Shown: in pieces, positions 10,950-20,117 of the stretch | How the letters are laid out: each line of letters starts with the position of its first letter | Position numbering within the stretch: the stretch's first letter is position 1 | Assembly: GCA_021234155.1 (NCBI GenBank) | Contig: JAJEKV010000032.1 | Span: forward strand, 9,676,099 to 9,740,098 | From: Isoetes taiwanensis | Taxonomy: Eukaryota > Streptophyta > Lycopodiopsida > Isoetales > Isoetaceae | Reading direction: 5' to 3' | DNA: 64,000 bases | The notes under the pieces: generated by a model | What the model saw: the letters and a program-made list of their open reading frames with translations, nothing else | Databases searched by the model: none | Told to the model about the DNA's origin: nothing | Position numbers and translations under genes: made by a program

Positions 10950-12637
10950 GCCTCAGACCTACTTTCTTCAGAAATGGCCCTTAGAACTGGTTGTTTTCTT
11001 ATTTGTATTGTCTGTAGCATCACTTGCATTAACTTGATTTTGCCTTTTCCAGTATAGATTGCGAACAGAAAGGAGCCATAGAAAGACCCGTTCATTGAAG
11101 AAAGAGGATGAGAAGAGGTTGGTGACGTGCATTGGTCAGGTCAGCGTGTTCAGATTTCTATTCTCTTCAAGTTGCTCTCGTGGCCTCGGACCTTACTCTG
11201 CATGCTGTTCCCAGTAGGTAGTCTGTGTGCGAAGATGACGTAATATTGGTGCCAGCCCGACCATCATGGTATCTTCAACCACTATAAAATATAATGTAAT
11301 GAAATTATTTATGAATAAAAATCCAGGGCAGATCGGCACTTTGTTTACAGAGAGATAGCATTTTCATTGGTTTTAGCTGTGCTCTTTATCTTCTCGACTT
11401 GCTAACCGAGAAAAATAGACCACTTACTTTTCCTTAGCATTTTCTATCTTAGAGGAAAACAGGCATCTTCTAAAGCAATAATATGATTTTAAAAGTTTCC
11501 GTCGTCCTTTTCGTGTAAAATAATAGGGTTCCAAAAAAAAAGTGGGAATGGCATGAGACCCACTTTAATTAAATGCGACTTATGATCAATTTTGTAAGTG
11601 CCATGATGCCCATTGACTGTTCTATAGCCCTCTTGGCAACTTTTGTGTCTATTCTTGATGTCGCAATCGTCCTTCCTATAGGCTCCCGTTTATTATTTGT
11701 GTTCGAGCTTCCCTGTACACCATCTTGACCTTTGATTTGCTAAAGTTTCCTTCATAAGTTGCCCTCTGCTTTCAATTCGTTGATGTTGTCGAGTGGCTCC
11801 CGTGTTGAGGCCTCGAGGATCTGCAACGAAGGTTCTCCTGACCTATTTACTGCCCTAAGGTGCACAAGGCAACTAATACTACCACAACCACGATTATTAA
11901 TGCCTACAAACCCTATTTTTATACCTTCATCCACTCTACCTCAAATGACCCACTTTACATTTGGCACTTTACTAGGCACTGAGAAAGGTACTTATTTGCT
12001 GTTATGGAGTGGTATAAGGAGACTAATTCTCTGGTTGTACTTGGTGTGTTGGACTAAATTACCTAGATAGAATGAATTTCTAGATAATTATCTCTGATAC
12101 AAAGGCATAGCGGAAGACACTTGATGATAGTGCATCTAAAATGTGTGTTGGTGTATCATAACAACGTGTGACAATAATTTCTAAGCCCCTGGCAACTAGC
12201 TGGGTTTCTAAGAAAAAGGTTTGACTATACTACCTATATGTAGACAAGAAGACACTTAGCAAGATAAGAGTGACAACTAAGCTAAGGTGAATGCAGATGA
12301 TGTCTCTATCTAGCTTACGGGTCTTGGTTCTAACTCTGCACGTGGGGTTTTGGGAGGTTCATACCCTATGGGTGGAAGGTTCGATTCTTGCTTTTTTTAA
12401 GATGAGGTTCAAATAGATTGAAAATTTAGAATGGGGTACTATAAGACACTAGAATGCATGGCAGATGACTAAAATGTGCACTAAGAACTTTTCCTAAGAA
12501 GATTTGCAAAATTTTTGCTAGAAATTATATGACTCGGGTCAAGCCGTGCCAACGATGTTTGCATTCTCGACGGATGCTAGACTGCATTATTCTTGCTGTT
12601 CTAACTATCTATTAACTTATTTATATCAAACAGTCTA

Positions 12638-12981
12638 TCTAATCTAATGATTGAAAAAGGCAGATGGATGAAACTGGAAGAAGATCAAAGAATCTGTAGT
12701 TGTGAAGACGGTGTAGAAACCGAGCACCATGCCATTTACTTATGTCATAAGCATGATACCCTTCGTGCTAAATATCCTTTGGTTGCTTGGAATTTACCGC
12801 TGGCCCTCATTTGGGATGTTTCCTTCAGGGAACTTTTACATAACACAGAAAGGATCTGATACATTGGAGTATGAAAGTTGTTTCTTCATATCCCACATCT
12901 TCTGTTGACACATTTGTATGTTTGTCCCATAGCCCACGGGCTTCTGCGGACGTTAATAAAATTTATTTATTATTTATTTGC
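12638..12981 (+). mobile_element. 5'-truncated LINE copy (3' end only)
   Basis: This segment matches the last part of the LINE at 15045-19060, starting at the point equivalent to about 18701. It encodes IEKGRWMKLEEDQRICSC, then EHHAIYLC, the C-terminal Cys/His block of ORF2. It ends in CCCATAGCCCACGGGCT (12927-12942), GCGGACGTTAATAAAA and an (ATTT)n tail. Flanks 12613-12637 and 12982-13007 repeat TAACTTA(A)TTTATATCAAAC plus AGTCTA, consistent with a 25-bp target duplication, although the flank is also part of an older local repeat. Confidence 0.8.
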
Positions 12982-13075
12982 TAACTTAATTTATATCAAA
13001 CAGTCTAGCATTATTCTTGTTGTTCTAACTATCTACTAACTTATTTTATATCAAACTAACAAGTACAAATATGGG

Positions 13076-13554
13076 TCACTCGGATCAACTCGCGCAGAAC
13101 GCATCTGAGTTCACGAGACAGGGACCATCGGCGCGGGGTGACCCGAGTGGGCTATTCTTGACTGTTTTTTGATGTTTTTAACAAATTTTCTACACTATAT
13201 TTCTAAACAAATTCTAGGCAATCTAACATCTTTTATTACAAAAATTGGGTCAATTACTCCACAGATCAAGCGACTCGGATCAACTCATGTGAAACGCGTC
13301 TGCATTCGCGACGCAGGGGCCATCGATGTGGGGTGACCCAAGTGGGCTGACTTTGGCCCTAATTTTATTTTAAAGGTAAAATTTTACACTGAATAATAAG
13401 AACATTTTAACTACAATATGAAAAGTTTTACAACAATTTGATTTATACAAAAAAGCACTTTTATAGATATAAGAAATTGATTTACACAGGAAGTACTTTT
13501 ATATATAAGAATTTGACTTATACAAAAAGATAGTTTTATATGTATAATTTAACT
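13076..13554. mobile_element. 479-bp insertion with 15-bp flanking repeat
   Basis: AAGTACAAATATGGG occurs at 13061-13075 and 13555-13569, bracketing 479 bases. Inside are two diverged copies of an 85-bp GC-rich block (13077-13160 and 13267-13352) that start ACTCGGATCAACTC and end GGGGTGACCC. They are followed by three AT-rich 37-bp repeats (13437-13550). No coding capacity. The element type is unknown; a SINE-like retroposon is one possibility. Confidence 0.5.
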
Positions 13555-13575
13555 AAGTACAAATATGGGAAGCTT

Positions 13576-14251
13576 CTAGGGCTTCTCTTTGCGGATCCTC
13601 CTTGCCAGATGGAGATCCTTGGGCATCACCGTCACCCTCTTCGCGTGGATGGCGCATAAATTGCACTCCTCGAAGAGCTGGACCAGCTCCGCCTTTGCTG
13701 CCTCTTGCAGGGATCAGACCGTTAGGGGTCATGTGACCCTATAATCGGTCCGTAACTCCAGCATAATCTCCCGGAGGAGCCGTTCGAACGGCGCCTTCTA
13801 GATCAGGAGATTAGTGCACTGCTGGAAGTGCCTAATCTACCGGAATACACGGGCGTGCTTCAAATTAGGCCCGTGGTGGACCTTCTTCGACGGCTCCAGT
13901 CGTGGTGGCGGCGACTTCGGCTGGTTTTTCGGCCTCCCGCCCTTAACGTACTTCTGTACGTTCTGCTTGCAATACCAATCATTGTACCTCTTCCACCCGC
14001 AGAGGTACTCCTGGTATGCCTTCTTCCTCCTCTGGAACTCGCGGTCCTGCTTCAGCATGAACTTGCATTCCCCTACTTTTTGCTTATTCAGTCCTTTGGG
14101 TAGCTACCGACGAGCTACTCTGTGCCTGCTCGTGGGAGGCGTGGAAAGTCTCGTCCGTCAAGCTGGACGACTCCTTGTGCTCCTCCTCCTCCCTTCCGGG
14201 CTTGAGGTGCTCCGGGATCTTCTTGCTGCTACCCGCTGCTGCCTCTGCCAT
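13576..14251 (-). pseudogene. Histone H3-fold protein with long N-terminal extension, decayed
   Basis: On the minus strand the first ATG is at 14251 (MAEAAAGSSKKIPEHL). The frame shifts once near 14098 and then runs to a stop at 13576. The C-terminal 100 residues (13576-13888) are colinear with the histone H3 core: VFR-x-IRHFQQ (H3 ALREIRRYQ), KAPFERLLREI (H3 KLPFQRLVREI), [16 protein letters not shown] (H3 ALQEACEAYLVGLFED), then [20 protein letters not shown], nearly identical to H3. Four in-frame stops interrupt the core without further shifts; two are TGA and two are TAG. About 120 residues precede the core: an acidic E/S-rich start and a basic aromatic segment (QEYLCGWKRYNDWYC). Canonical H3 has only about 40 tail residues. 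An H3 variant or CENH3 relative is possible; current function is unlikely. Confidence 0.75.
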
Positions 14252-15044
14252 GGAAGGGGTGCCTGCGGCTCCTAAACAGGCCTCCAGATTAGATTTTGCT
14301 TAAACCGGCAAAATGCCGTGCTTTATTGCTATTTACCGAATTTTTAAGAAAATATCCTCTAATTTGCTGGATTTAACAAGTATTTTACAAAATTTTGATC
14401 GAAAAATTTCCGGCATCTATTTTAAGAACCGGATTTTAACAACTTTGACCAGAAATTCTGGAGAGGAACCCCTCTAATTTGGAGCCCTGCTCCTAAACTT
14501 CCGAGCTGTGCATTTGGTTCGCGCCATATCTTACGGTTAAGAAAATGGATTAACTTAAGCTGGAGATCAAGAAAGAGAGGTTTAGGGTGAGATAGGGAGA
14601 ATGGGATGCTAAACTGGTATTTAAAAAGGAAAGATGCTCTTAGGACTAGGAATATTCTCCTATCATTAATAGCTCTATTAATTAGCCCCCCTATTAAATA
14701 CACATATATATAATAATACTTATTAATATATGGTTACTTCTTTATTATGAAGATGCTCCAAATCACCTAATGAATCTTGAATCGTCCCTATAATTTGGGC
14801 GGAACTTTGGGCGCTGACATTTTGGCCGGAACTATGGCACTGAACCCTAGGCATCTCTGACACGTACATGAACTGCAGGGCGAAAACACACAGGGCGAAA
14901 ACATACAGGTAACTCCAATAAATTTTCGTTGACCTGAGGCACTGTCGGAAAATATAAAAGGAAGGCAAGCAGACAAGATTTTCTGCAAAAGGGCAGGTGC
15001 CTGGCATCAGGCTGTACCGGATTGTGCTTAAATAATTCAAGAAA
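14252..15044. other. Region between the H3 pseudogene and the LINE ORF1
   Basis: No gene is supported. The right part presumably holds the 5' UTR and internal promoter of the LINE, but its exact 5' end was not found. The minus-strand open frame overlapping 14723-15358 is a shadow of ORF1. Confidence 0.45.
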
Positions 15045-15734
15045 ATGACAGGATCAAACACAAGACAGAAACAGAAAGGAGCCCAGCCTGATTCAGCAGA
15101 AGGGGATTTCGTACTTACACAGGGAGCATGGGCATTACTAATGCAGAAGGTTTCGACCTTGGATTCAATCCAGGAGGAAGTTAAGCAAGTGAGAACACTG
15201 CTGGACAAAGTGGCTGCCCTACAGTCTAGAGTCGAAATTCTTGAAGGGAAAATTGAATTGTTGGAACAAAATGCCCAACACCAAACATCTGAAACTCCTT
15301 CTAGTCTGATGAAGACAGAGGTCCAATCCGTGTTAGCTGAGGAGCGTGACCGATACAAAAGAGCCTTGAGAATAAGAATTATAGGAGTATTGGAAGTAGA
15401 AGATGAACAAACTAAAGAGGTGGCTATTCAGTTTTGTAAGGAAAATCTGAAAATGGAGGAGCCTGATATCATTGATGCTTGGCGGACCGGTAGAAAAATT
15501 GAAGATAAAGTTAGACATATCATGGTCAAATGTAGGGATGAAGCATCACGTACAGAGATTCTAAAGCACGGGCCTATGCTGAAAGGCAGCAACTATCGGG
15601 TATGTGAAGACTTAACCTGGCAGCAATTACAAACACGACCAGAGGCTATTCGACAAGTGAAAGAAGCCAGAGCATCAGGGAAATGGGTTGTCTATAGAAA
15701 CGGACAGGTTATTATCAGGGATCGAACGGAATAG
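15045..15734 (+). CDS. LINE ORF1 protein, L1 ORF1p-like (Transposase_22 family)
   Basis: An intact 229-residue protein. A heptad-rich coiled coil spans about residues 35-77 (LDKVAALQSRVEILEGKI). An RRM-like domain begins near 108 (RIRIIGV) and continues through DAWRTGRK and RHIMVK. The C-terminal domain covers about 182-225 (CEDLTWQQL, GKWVVYRNG). Coiled coil, RRM and CTD in this order are the layout of vertebrate L1 ORF1p, a trimeric RNA-binding chaperone that packages element RNA. Usual plant L1 ORF1 proteins instead carry a DUF4283-like domain, as in the minus-strand L1 at 33046-38935. The start is the ATG at 15045; no better upstream ATG is in frame. The ORF1-only elements in this window encode relatives of this protein. 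Confidence 0.85.
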   Translation: MTGSNTRQKQKGAQPDSAEGDFVLTQGAWALLMQKVSTLDSIQEEVKQVRTLLDKVAALQSRVEILEGKIELLEQNAQHQTSETPSSLMKTEVQSVLAEERDRYKRALRIRIIGVLEVEDEQTKEVAIQFCKENLKMEEPDIIDAWRTGRKIEDKVRHIMVKCRDEASRTEILKHGPMLKGSNYRVCEDLTWQQLQTRPEAIRQVKEARASGKWVVYRNGQVIIRDRTE

Positions 15735-15743
15735 GGATTCCCA

Positions 15744-15767
15744 GGCAGGCCTGCACTCAAGCCTGCC
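15744..15767 (+). promoter_or_regulatory. Stem-loop between LINE ORF1 stop and ORF2
   Basis: GGCAGGC (15744-15750) pairs with GCCTGCC (15761-15767) across a ten-base loop. It begins nine bases after the ORF1 stop and ends where the ORF2 open frame starts. ORF2 has no nearby ATG, so a role in reinitiation is conceivable but only inferred. Confidence 0.45.
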
Positions 15768-16594
15768 GTGGTCTCTATAGGATGCTGGAATATTAAAGGT
15801 CCAAATGGTCTTAGCAGTAGTTTTGATTTCTTAGAGACTGAAGATTTAGATATTTTGTTTTTGTCAGAAACATGGGAGCATCAGTGTGGCAGACTCCCAC
15901 CAATAAAGAATTACGAGACATATTCTTTGTGGAATCCTAAACCTCATAGAGGCAGACCTTATGGGGGGCTGGCTGGATTGGTTCATTCCAGAATAACAGG
16001 TTTTGTATCATTGTGGTACATAGATGAAGAAGACAAACAAATTTTGGCTCTCAAAATCAATGCGTCCCTATTGCATACTGCTCGTGACTTGATACTAGTA
16101 TCATGCTATATCTCTCCATCTGCTTATCAGAAACCCAATGGATCCCTAGCCAGGCTTGGTCTTAAGGTTGCAGAATGGCAACATGCTTATGATGTTTTGC
16201 TGATGGGAGACTTAAATGGCTGGACAGGAGAGCTCCAAGCTCCAAAAGTGTTTGTTAACTCTAAACCTAGTTTGCTAACTACAGAGCCTTGGGATGCCTT
16301 CACTCGTCAAAGCTGCCACAAAGAGTGGAATGCTGCAGGTCAGCAAATCTTAAACCTATGCTCATCATTAAATATGATTATTTTTAATGGAACCCGCCAT
16401 CTTTGGATCTCTTTGGTTACACATTCAGAAATGAGACTCTGAGAGAAGTTTACTTACTCGGTCTTAGATTATGTGATTGGCGAACCTCATATGTTGTGCA
16501 TGATTCAAGACTTCGGATTGGAGTCTTTGTAGAGGAAAGCGACCATGCCCCTCTTTTGTTTAATTTGGCTGCCGCGACGGGTCCCAACAATTAA
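15768..16594 (+). pseudogene. LINE ORF2 endonuclease domain
   Basis: The exonuclease-endonuclease-phosphatase fold is recognisable: CWNIKG at the start, ILFLSETWEHQ, then LLMGDLNGWTG (catalytic Asp-Asn) and, after a frameshift near 16410-16440, ESDHAPLLF (catalytic Asp-His). This enzyme nicks target DNA to prime reverse transcription. The first 224 codons are uninterrupted and the last quarter is in another frame. The domain has all catalytic motifs but is split. Confidence 0.8.
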
Positions 16595-17279
16595 AGCACC
16601 ATAGGACATGTATCAAATCTGAGAGTCTCGAGCGAGGCTTTTCATCATGAGATAATTGGGGCTGCCAGTATAAGGGCTCTCCGTAATATTCATGCACGCG
16701 CCATTGCTCTCAATGCATTGTTGACAAGTAGTGCAAGACAAGTGTATGGTGAACACCATTTGAAAACTGGTACTTGACCAAGGAAGGCTGGTATGACATG
16801 TAATTAAAACTTGCTAAGAGGCCGTCGATAACCCATCTAAGCTGCATGCTTACGGGGAGCTTGGTGAAGAAGAAGAAGAAAGCTTGGATACTTGCAATGA
16901 CAAGAAAAACTTGAGCATAAGGCAAAATATTACGGAAAGTGGTTCTCGAAGGCGACTATCTCCTCCAACCAAGGAGCTGGCCCCCGACGGATTTGCAGGT
17001 TTGGAAAACTTACGCTCTACACTTGTATTTCAAAGGGGAAGATAAGTGAGCATACCTATAGAAGCCCATCCTAGTTTTGGCAGTCACCCTTGAGGATGTT
17101 AAGAAGGGAATTGATGGGCTGGCTTGGGAAGCTTGGTATGGGATATTGACTGTTGGCGAGAACATCTCAAGGATGGTGGAGACGAATTGGCTGGCCTGAT
17201 TTCAGAATTATATAACCAAGCTATTACTGAGGGGGTTCAGGAGGCCCTGGACCACCAGTTTGATCTACCCAATACATAA

Positions 17280-18947
17280 ACAAGGTGATGTGTTGCAGCC
17301 AAATAACTACTGGGACTATCATGATCAGCCCCATACTTGCTAAGCTATTTGGCAAGATTTTTTGATTCTAAGCTCACAATATGGGCGAGGCGCATGGTTT
17401 AAAGAGCGAGGGGGCAAGCGAGGATTCGTGGTTTCTCTACTATAGATCATTTGCTCACACTTGGCAAGATTTTTTACTATGATAGAGGAGGCCAGATCAC
17501 AAGGGAAACCACCGCTTTACGGCATGCTTTGTTGATTTTGCTAAAGCATTCGACACGGTGCCTCGTCAGAAACTCTTGAACAGGTTAATCCAGCTTGGTG
17601 TGCCTAGTGAATGGGTTCAAGCCATAGGCAGGTTATACGAATCAGTCCGTGGAAGGGTTGTGACTCCGTCGGCATGTCCCGACTTAATTGTCGATGGCGT
17701 GGGAGTAAAACAAGGCTGCACTCTTTCTCCTACCTTGTTCGGGCTCTATATTGACCATTTGGAGAATTTTCTTAAAGAATGCGGGTTCTTTGCTTCAGCG
17801 CCTTTTCCATGAACTGGTAATCCTTCTTTTATATGCTGATGACCTACACTCAGTGGCAGGCTTACAAGGGCAACTAGATGTGCTGTATGAATTTTGCTCA
17901 CAATTTGAGCTTGTAGTTAATCTGGGAAAGATTAAGGTTCTGGGCTTTGGGACGCAGACAAATGCTTTGAATTACCATGGGCATGTGGTAGAACAAGCCC
18001 AATCCTACAAATATCTGGGTCATGAAGTGTTCACGGGGCGTAGGCCATGGACAAAAGGGGTAGATATCAGAATTGCAGCGGCCTTGAAAGCGTTTTTCGC
18101 AATGGCAAATATGTGCCGTCGGGCTTACATCACCTATTGGCCGCTGCGGAAGAAACTCTTTGAGGCACTGGTCATGCCAGTTATTCTATATGCTAGTGAA
18201 ATCTGGGGTCCATCGCTATGTTGTTCTAAATGGCAAGAAATTGAAGCAATTCAAAAAACATGGCTGCACATGACTCTGAAGGTGAAAAGAGCAGTTCCAT
18301 ATGAGATAATGTTATACGATTGTGGTTCTTATCCATTGGAAATACAATCCATGTGTAACACTCTCAGATATCTTGATCAGAAGCAGCAAGCAAAGGATGG
18401 CTCTCTTGTAAGGCTAGCACTTAACGCTGCAGTGAAGCTTGAAGCAGATGGCAAAAATTGCTGGTATAAGGATTTACAAAGCTGGTTTACTCGATGGGGG
18501 CTCACTATTTGTTCTTATACAAAAGAGTTCAAGGCACACGCCTTCTTGGCATACTGTGAGGTGTCTTCCAAAAAGAAACTCCAATATTACATCAGGGATT
18601 TCAATCCCGGACGTACCTACAGCATACAACCATATTTGTCCCTTCATAGCATGTTTCCGGGGCAAATCGGATCGATTGCGCGCATGCGCATGAGCTCCCA
18701 CTGTCTAATGATTGAAAAGGGAAGGTGGTTGAAAATTGCAGAAGATCAGAGGATATGTGTCTGTAAGGAGGATGTGGAGACTGAGAAGCATGCTATATAT
18801 TTTTGCCACAGCCATGACACTCTTTGTGCCAAGTATCACATGATTGACTGGAGCATGCCTTTGGATGAATTATTTCAACATATTCCTTCGCTTCCACATT
18901 TAGGGAATTTCCTCCGAGAGCTTCTGGTTTACATTGAGCATCGTTGA
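17280..18947 (+). pseudogene. LINE ORF2 reverse transcriptase and C-terminal domain
   Basis: RT blocks appear in order: the NNYWDYHD region near 17310 (normally NNYRPI), FVDFAKAFDTVP (motif A), GVGVKQGCTLSPTLFGLYI (motif B), and YADD at 17832-17843 (motif C), with a frameshift just before YADD. From 17820 to 18947 the frame is open for about 376 codons. It ends in a conserved IEKGRWLKIAEDQRICVC...EKHAIYFC Cys/His block, which may bind RNA. The RT catalytic residues are preserved although the reading frame is broken. Confidence 0.8.
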
Positions 18948-19002
18948 GAGGCTTGATTCTCTCATATTATGACGATTGTACTAGATCCTGATTTCTTTGT
19001 CC

Positions 19003-19020
19003 CATAGCCTACGGGCTCCC
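19003..19020 (+). promoter_or_regulatory. LINE 3'-terminal hairpin
   Basis: AGCCT-AC-GGGCT (19006-19017) is preceded by CCCAT and followed by CCCGTGGACGTTAA. The same arrangement ends the copy at 12638-12981 and, with changed but still paired bases, the ORF1-only elements. It is probably the RNA structure recognised by this LINE's reverse transcriptase. Confidence 0.65.
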
Positions 19021-19060
19021 GTGGACGTTAATAAAATTTATTTATTATTTATTATAATTA

Positions 19061-19424
19061 AAAATTTGAATTTTCCTAACGGTTTGGGGTGTTAATTATG
19101 GATTTGCGCCATTTTTCACCCGGGTCTCAGATTGGGATGATTCTTCGACCCATTTTGGGTGAAATTTGATGCTCATGCATAATTTCCACTCCAATTTTAC
19201 TAGAATGTTAATTGGACTCATTCATTTCCTGCATCTAACAACTTACCCCAACTTTACGACTCCATTACCTAGGAGAAAAAAATTTCCTTCCATTTTCGAG
19301 GTTCAATGGTGGAATTTTTATCCCACACTCTATTAGGCCGGTTAGATTACTTAGCTAGGGATATGGTCAGTGCTAGTTCTTGGTCAACCAAGAACATGGC
19401 TCTGATACCATTGTGACGCTTACT
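19061..19424 (-). mobile_element. Gypsy leader fragment with primer-binding site
   Basis: The 300 bases left of the PBS have no open frame and would be the untranslated leader of a minus-strand LTR retrotransposon. To the right, an LTR edge TGTGACGCT (on plus) is visible for only about 12 bases before L1 sequence starts, so the LTR has been lost. Confidence 0.45.
19398..19410 (-). promoter_or_regulatory. Retrotransposon primer-binding site (initiator Met-tRNA)
   Basis: The minus strand reads TGGTATCAGAGCC two bases after an LTR end (GCGTCACA). This is the classical plant PBS complementary to the 3' end of initiator Met-tRNA. The LTR end mirrors the TGTGACG start seen at 4356, so both may belong to one family. 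Confidence 0.75.
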
Positions 19425-20077
19425 CTAAAGTCAAGAAAATTAAGGATTGGATCAAGAATTGGTCTAAAACTAAGCATGAGGATTGCTGCAAAGAGAAAAA
19501 TCAACTCCTGATGTATATGAAGGAAATTAGATCTCTCCTTCAAAATTATCTTTCTAACTCCAGTCTTCAGATGGGTGAGGAGATTTTAGAGACAAGAATT
19601 AAGAACATTGAAGAAATGAAGGCAAAAAGTTCTATTATCAGATGTAAAATAAAATATATTAATGACATGGATTCTGATAGCACTAAATTTTTCTTCAGAG
19701 TTGCTAAGAGCAGGTTGTTAAGAAATTCTATTACTGAAGTTAAGGATGATAATGGTAACAATTACACTTCTCACAGTGACATTGCCAACTTCTTTAAAGC
19801 TAGATATAAGGATCTATTTCATTCCAGGCCTATTCCTACCAATGACAGTATTTATGCAAATGATTTCATGACTCTAATGGACAATATCTTACCTACTGCT
19901 CCTGATAGTATGGATGTCTCTGTGATTGCCTTACCTTCTCAAGAGGAAATCCTAAGTACCTTAAACTCATTCAGTAAGGGGAAATCTCCTGGTCCTGATG
20001 GTCTTCCTGCTGAGTTTTATATAAAATTCTGCGATCTTCTTAAAAATGATCTTACTTCCCTTGTGCATGCTTTCTAG
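19425..20077 (+). pseudogene. L1 ORF2 fragment (linker and start of RT)
   Basis: The frame runs through KVKKIKDWIKNWSK, STKFFFRVAKSRL and GKSPGPDGLPAEFYIKF (first RT block) and stops at LVHAF, just before the palm motifs. It aligns blockwise with the minus-strand L1 around 36424-35900. Endonuclease and ORF1 are missing on the left. The break on the right falls almost exactly where the plus-strand L1 fragment at 38935 begins. Confidence 0.8.
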
Positions 20078-20078
20078 A

Positions 20079-20082
<4 letters not shown>

Positions 20083-20117
<35 letters not shown>
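20083..20117. repeat. (ATT)n microsatellite
   Basis: A T-run followed by about ten ATT units directly after the L1 fragment. It may be the tail of the insertion that follows. Confidence 0.9.

Larger units (their letters stand above)
9104..11573. mobile_element. Candidate insertion with short TIRs and TTTAATTAAA flanks
   Basis: The left boundary reads TTTAATTAAA then GTGGGTC (9104-9120). The right boundary reads GACCCAC then TTTAATTAAA (11557-11573). This fits 7-8 bp terminal inverted repeats with an 8-10 bp target duplication, as in hAT or Mutator insertions. The flank is itself palindromic, so the duplication length is ambiguous, and the match does not extend inward. No transposase was found inside. 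Chance cannot be excluded. Confidence 0.3.
8896..12612. other. Gene-free region, unrecognised
   Basis: Open frames here are short and mutually overlapping, and none shows a recognisable domain. Notable contents are listed separately: candidate insertion 9104-11573, purine tract 9243-9540, and hairpins at 9665-9686 and 10922-10949. The sequence right of 11574 could continue the gypsy leader or LTR interrupted at 9104, but this was not shown. Confidence 0.5.
15045..19060 (+). mobile_element. Nearly full-length two-ORF LINE
   Basis: The order is ORF1 (15045-15734), a stem-loop spacer, ORF2 endonuclease (15768-16594), a decayed linker, RT (about 17280-17900), C-terminal Cys/His block (about 18690-18850), a 3' UTR of only 75 bases, the terminal hairpin around 19006-19017, GTGGACGTTAATAAAA and an (ATTT)n tail. 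ORF1 is intact; ORF2 is broken by frameshifts near 16410, in 16600-17550, and near 17800. The short 3' UTR and microsatellite-like tail differ from the poly(A) L1 elements elsewhere in the window, so this is a second LINE lineage. Confidence 0.85.

Noticed and set aside
13576-14251. Stops in the H3-like gene corrected by RNA editing
   Set aside because: U-to-C editing that removes stops is known in fern organelles, not in nuclear mRNAs, and one frameshift would remain; pseudogene decay is simpler.
13814-14275. Plus-strand open frame of 153 codons
   Set aside because: It is antisense to the histone H3-fold sequence, which explains the base composition.
14723-15358. 211-codon minus-strand open frame
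   Set aside because: It is the antisense shadow of the intact LINE ORF1 and its leader, Cys/Ser-rich without motifs.
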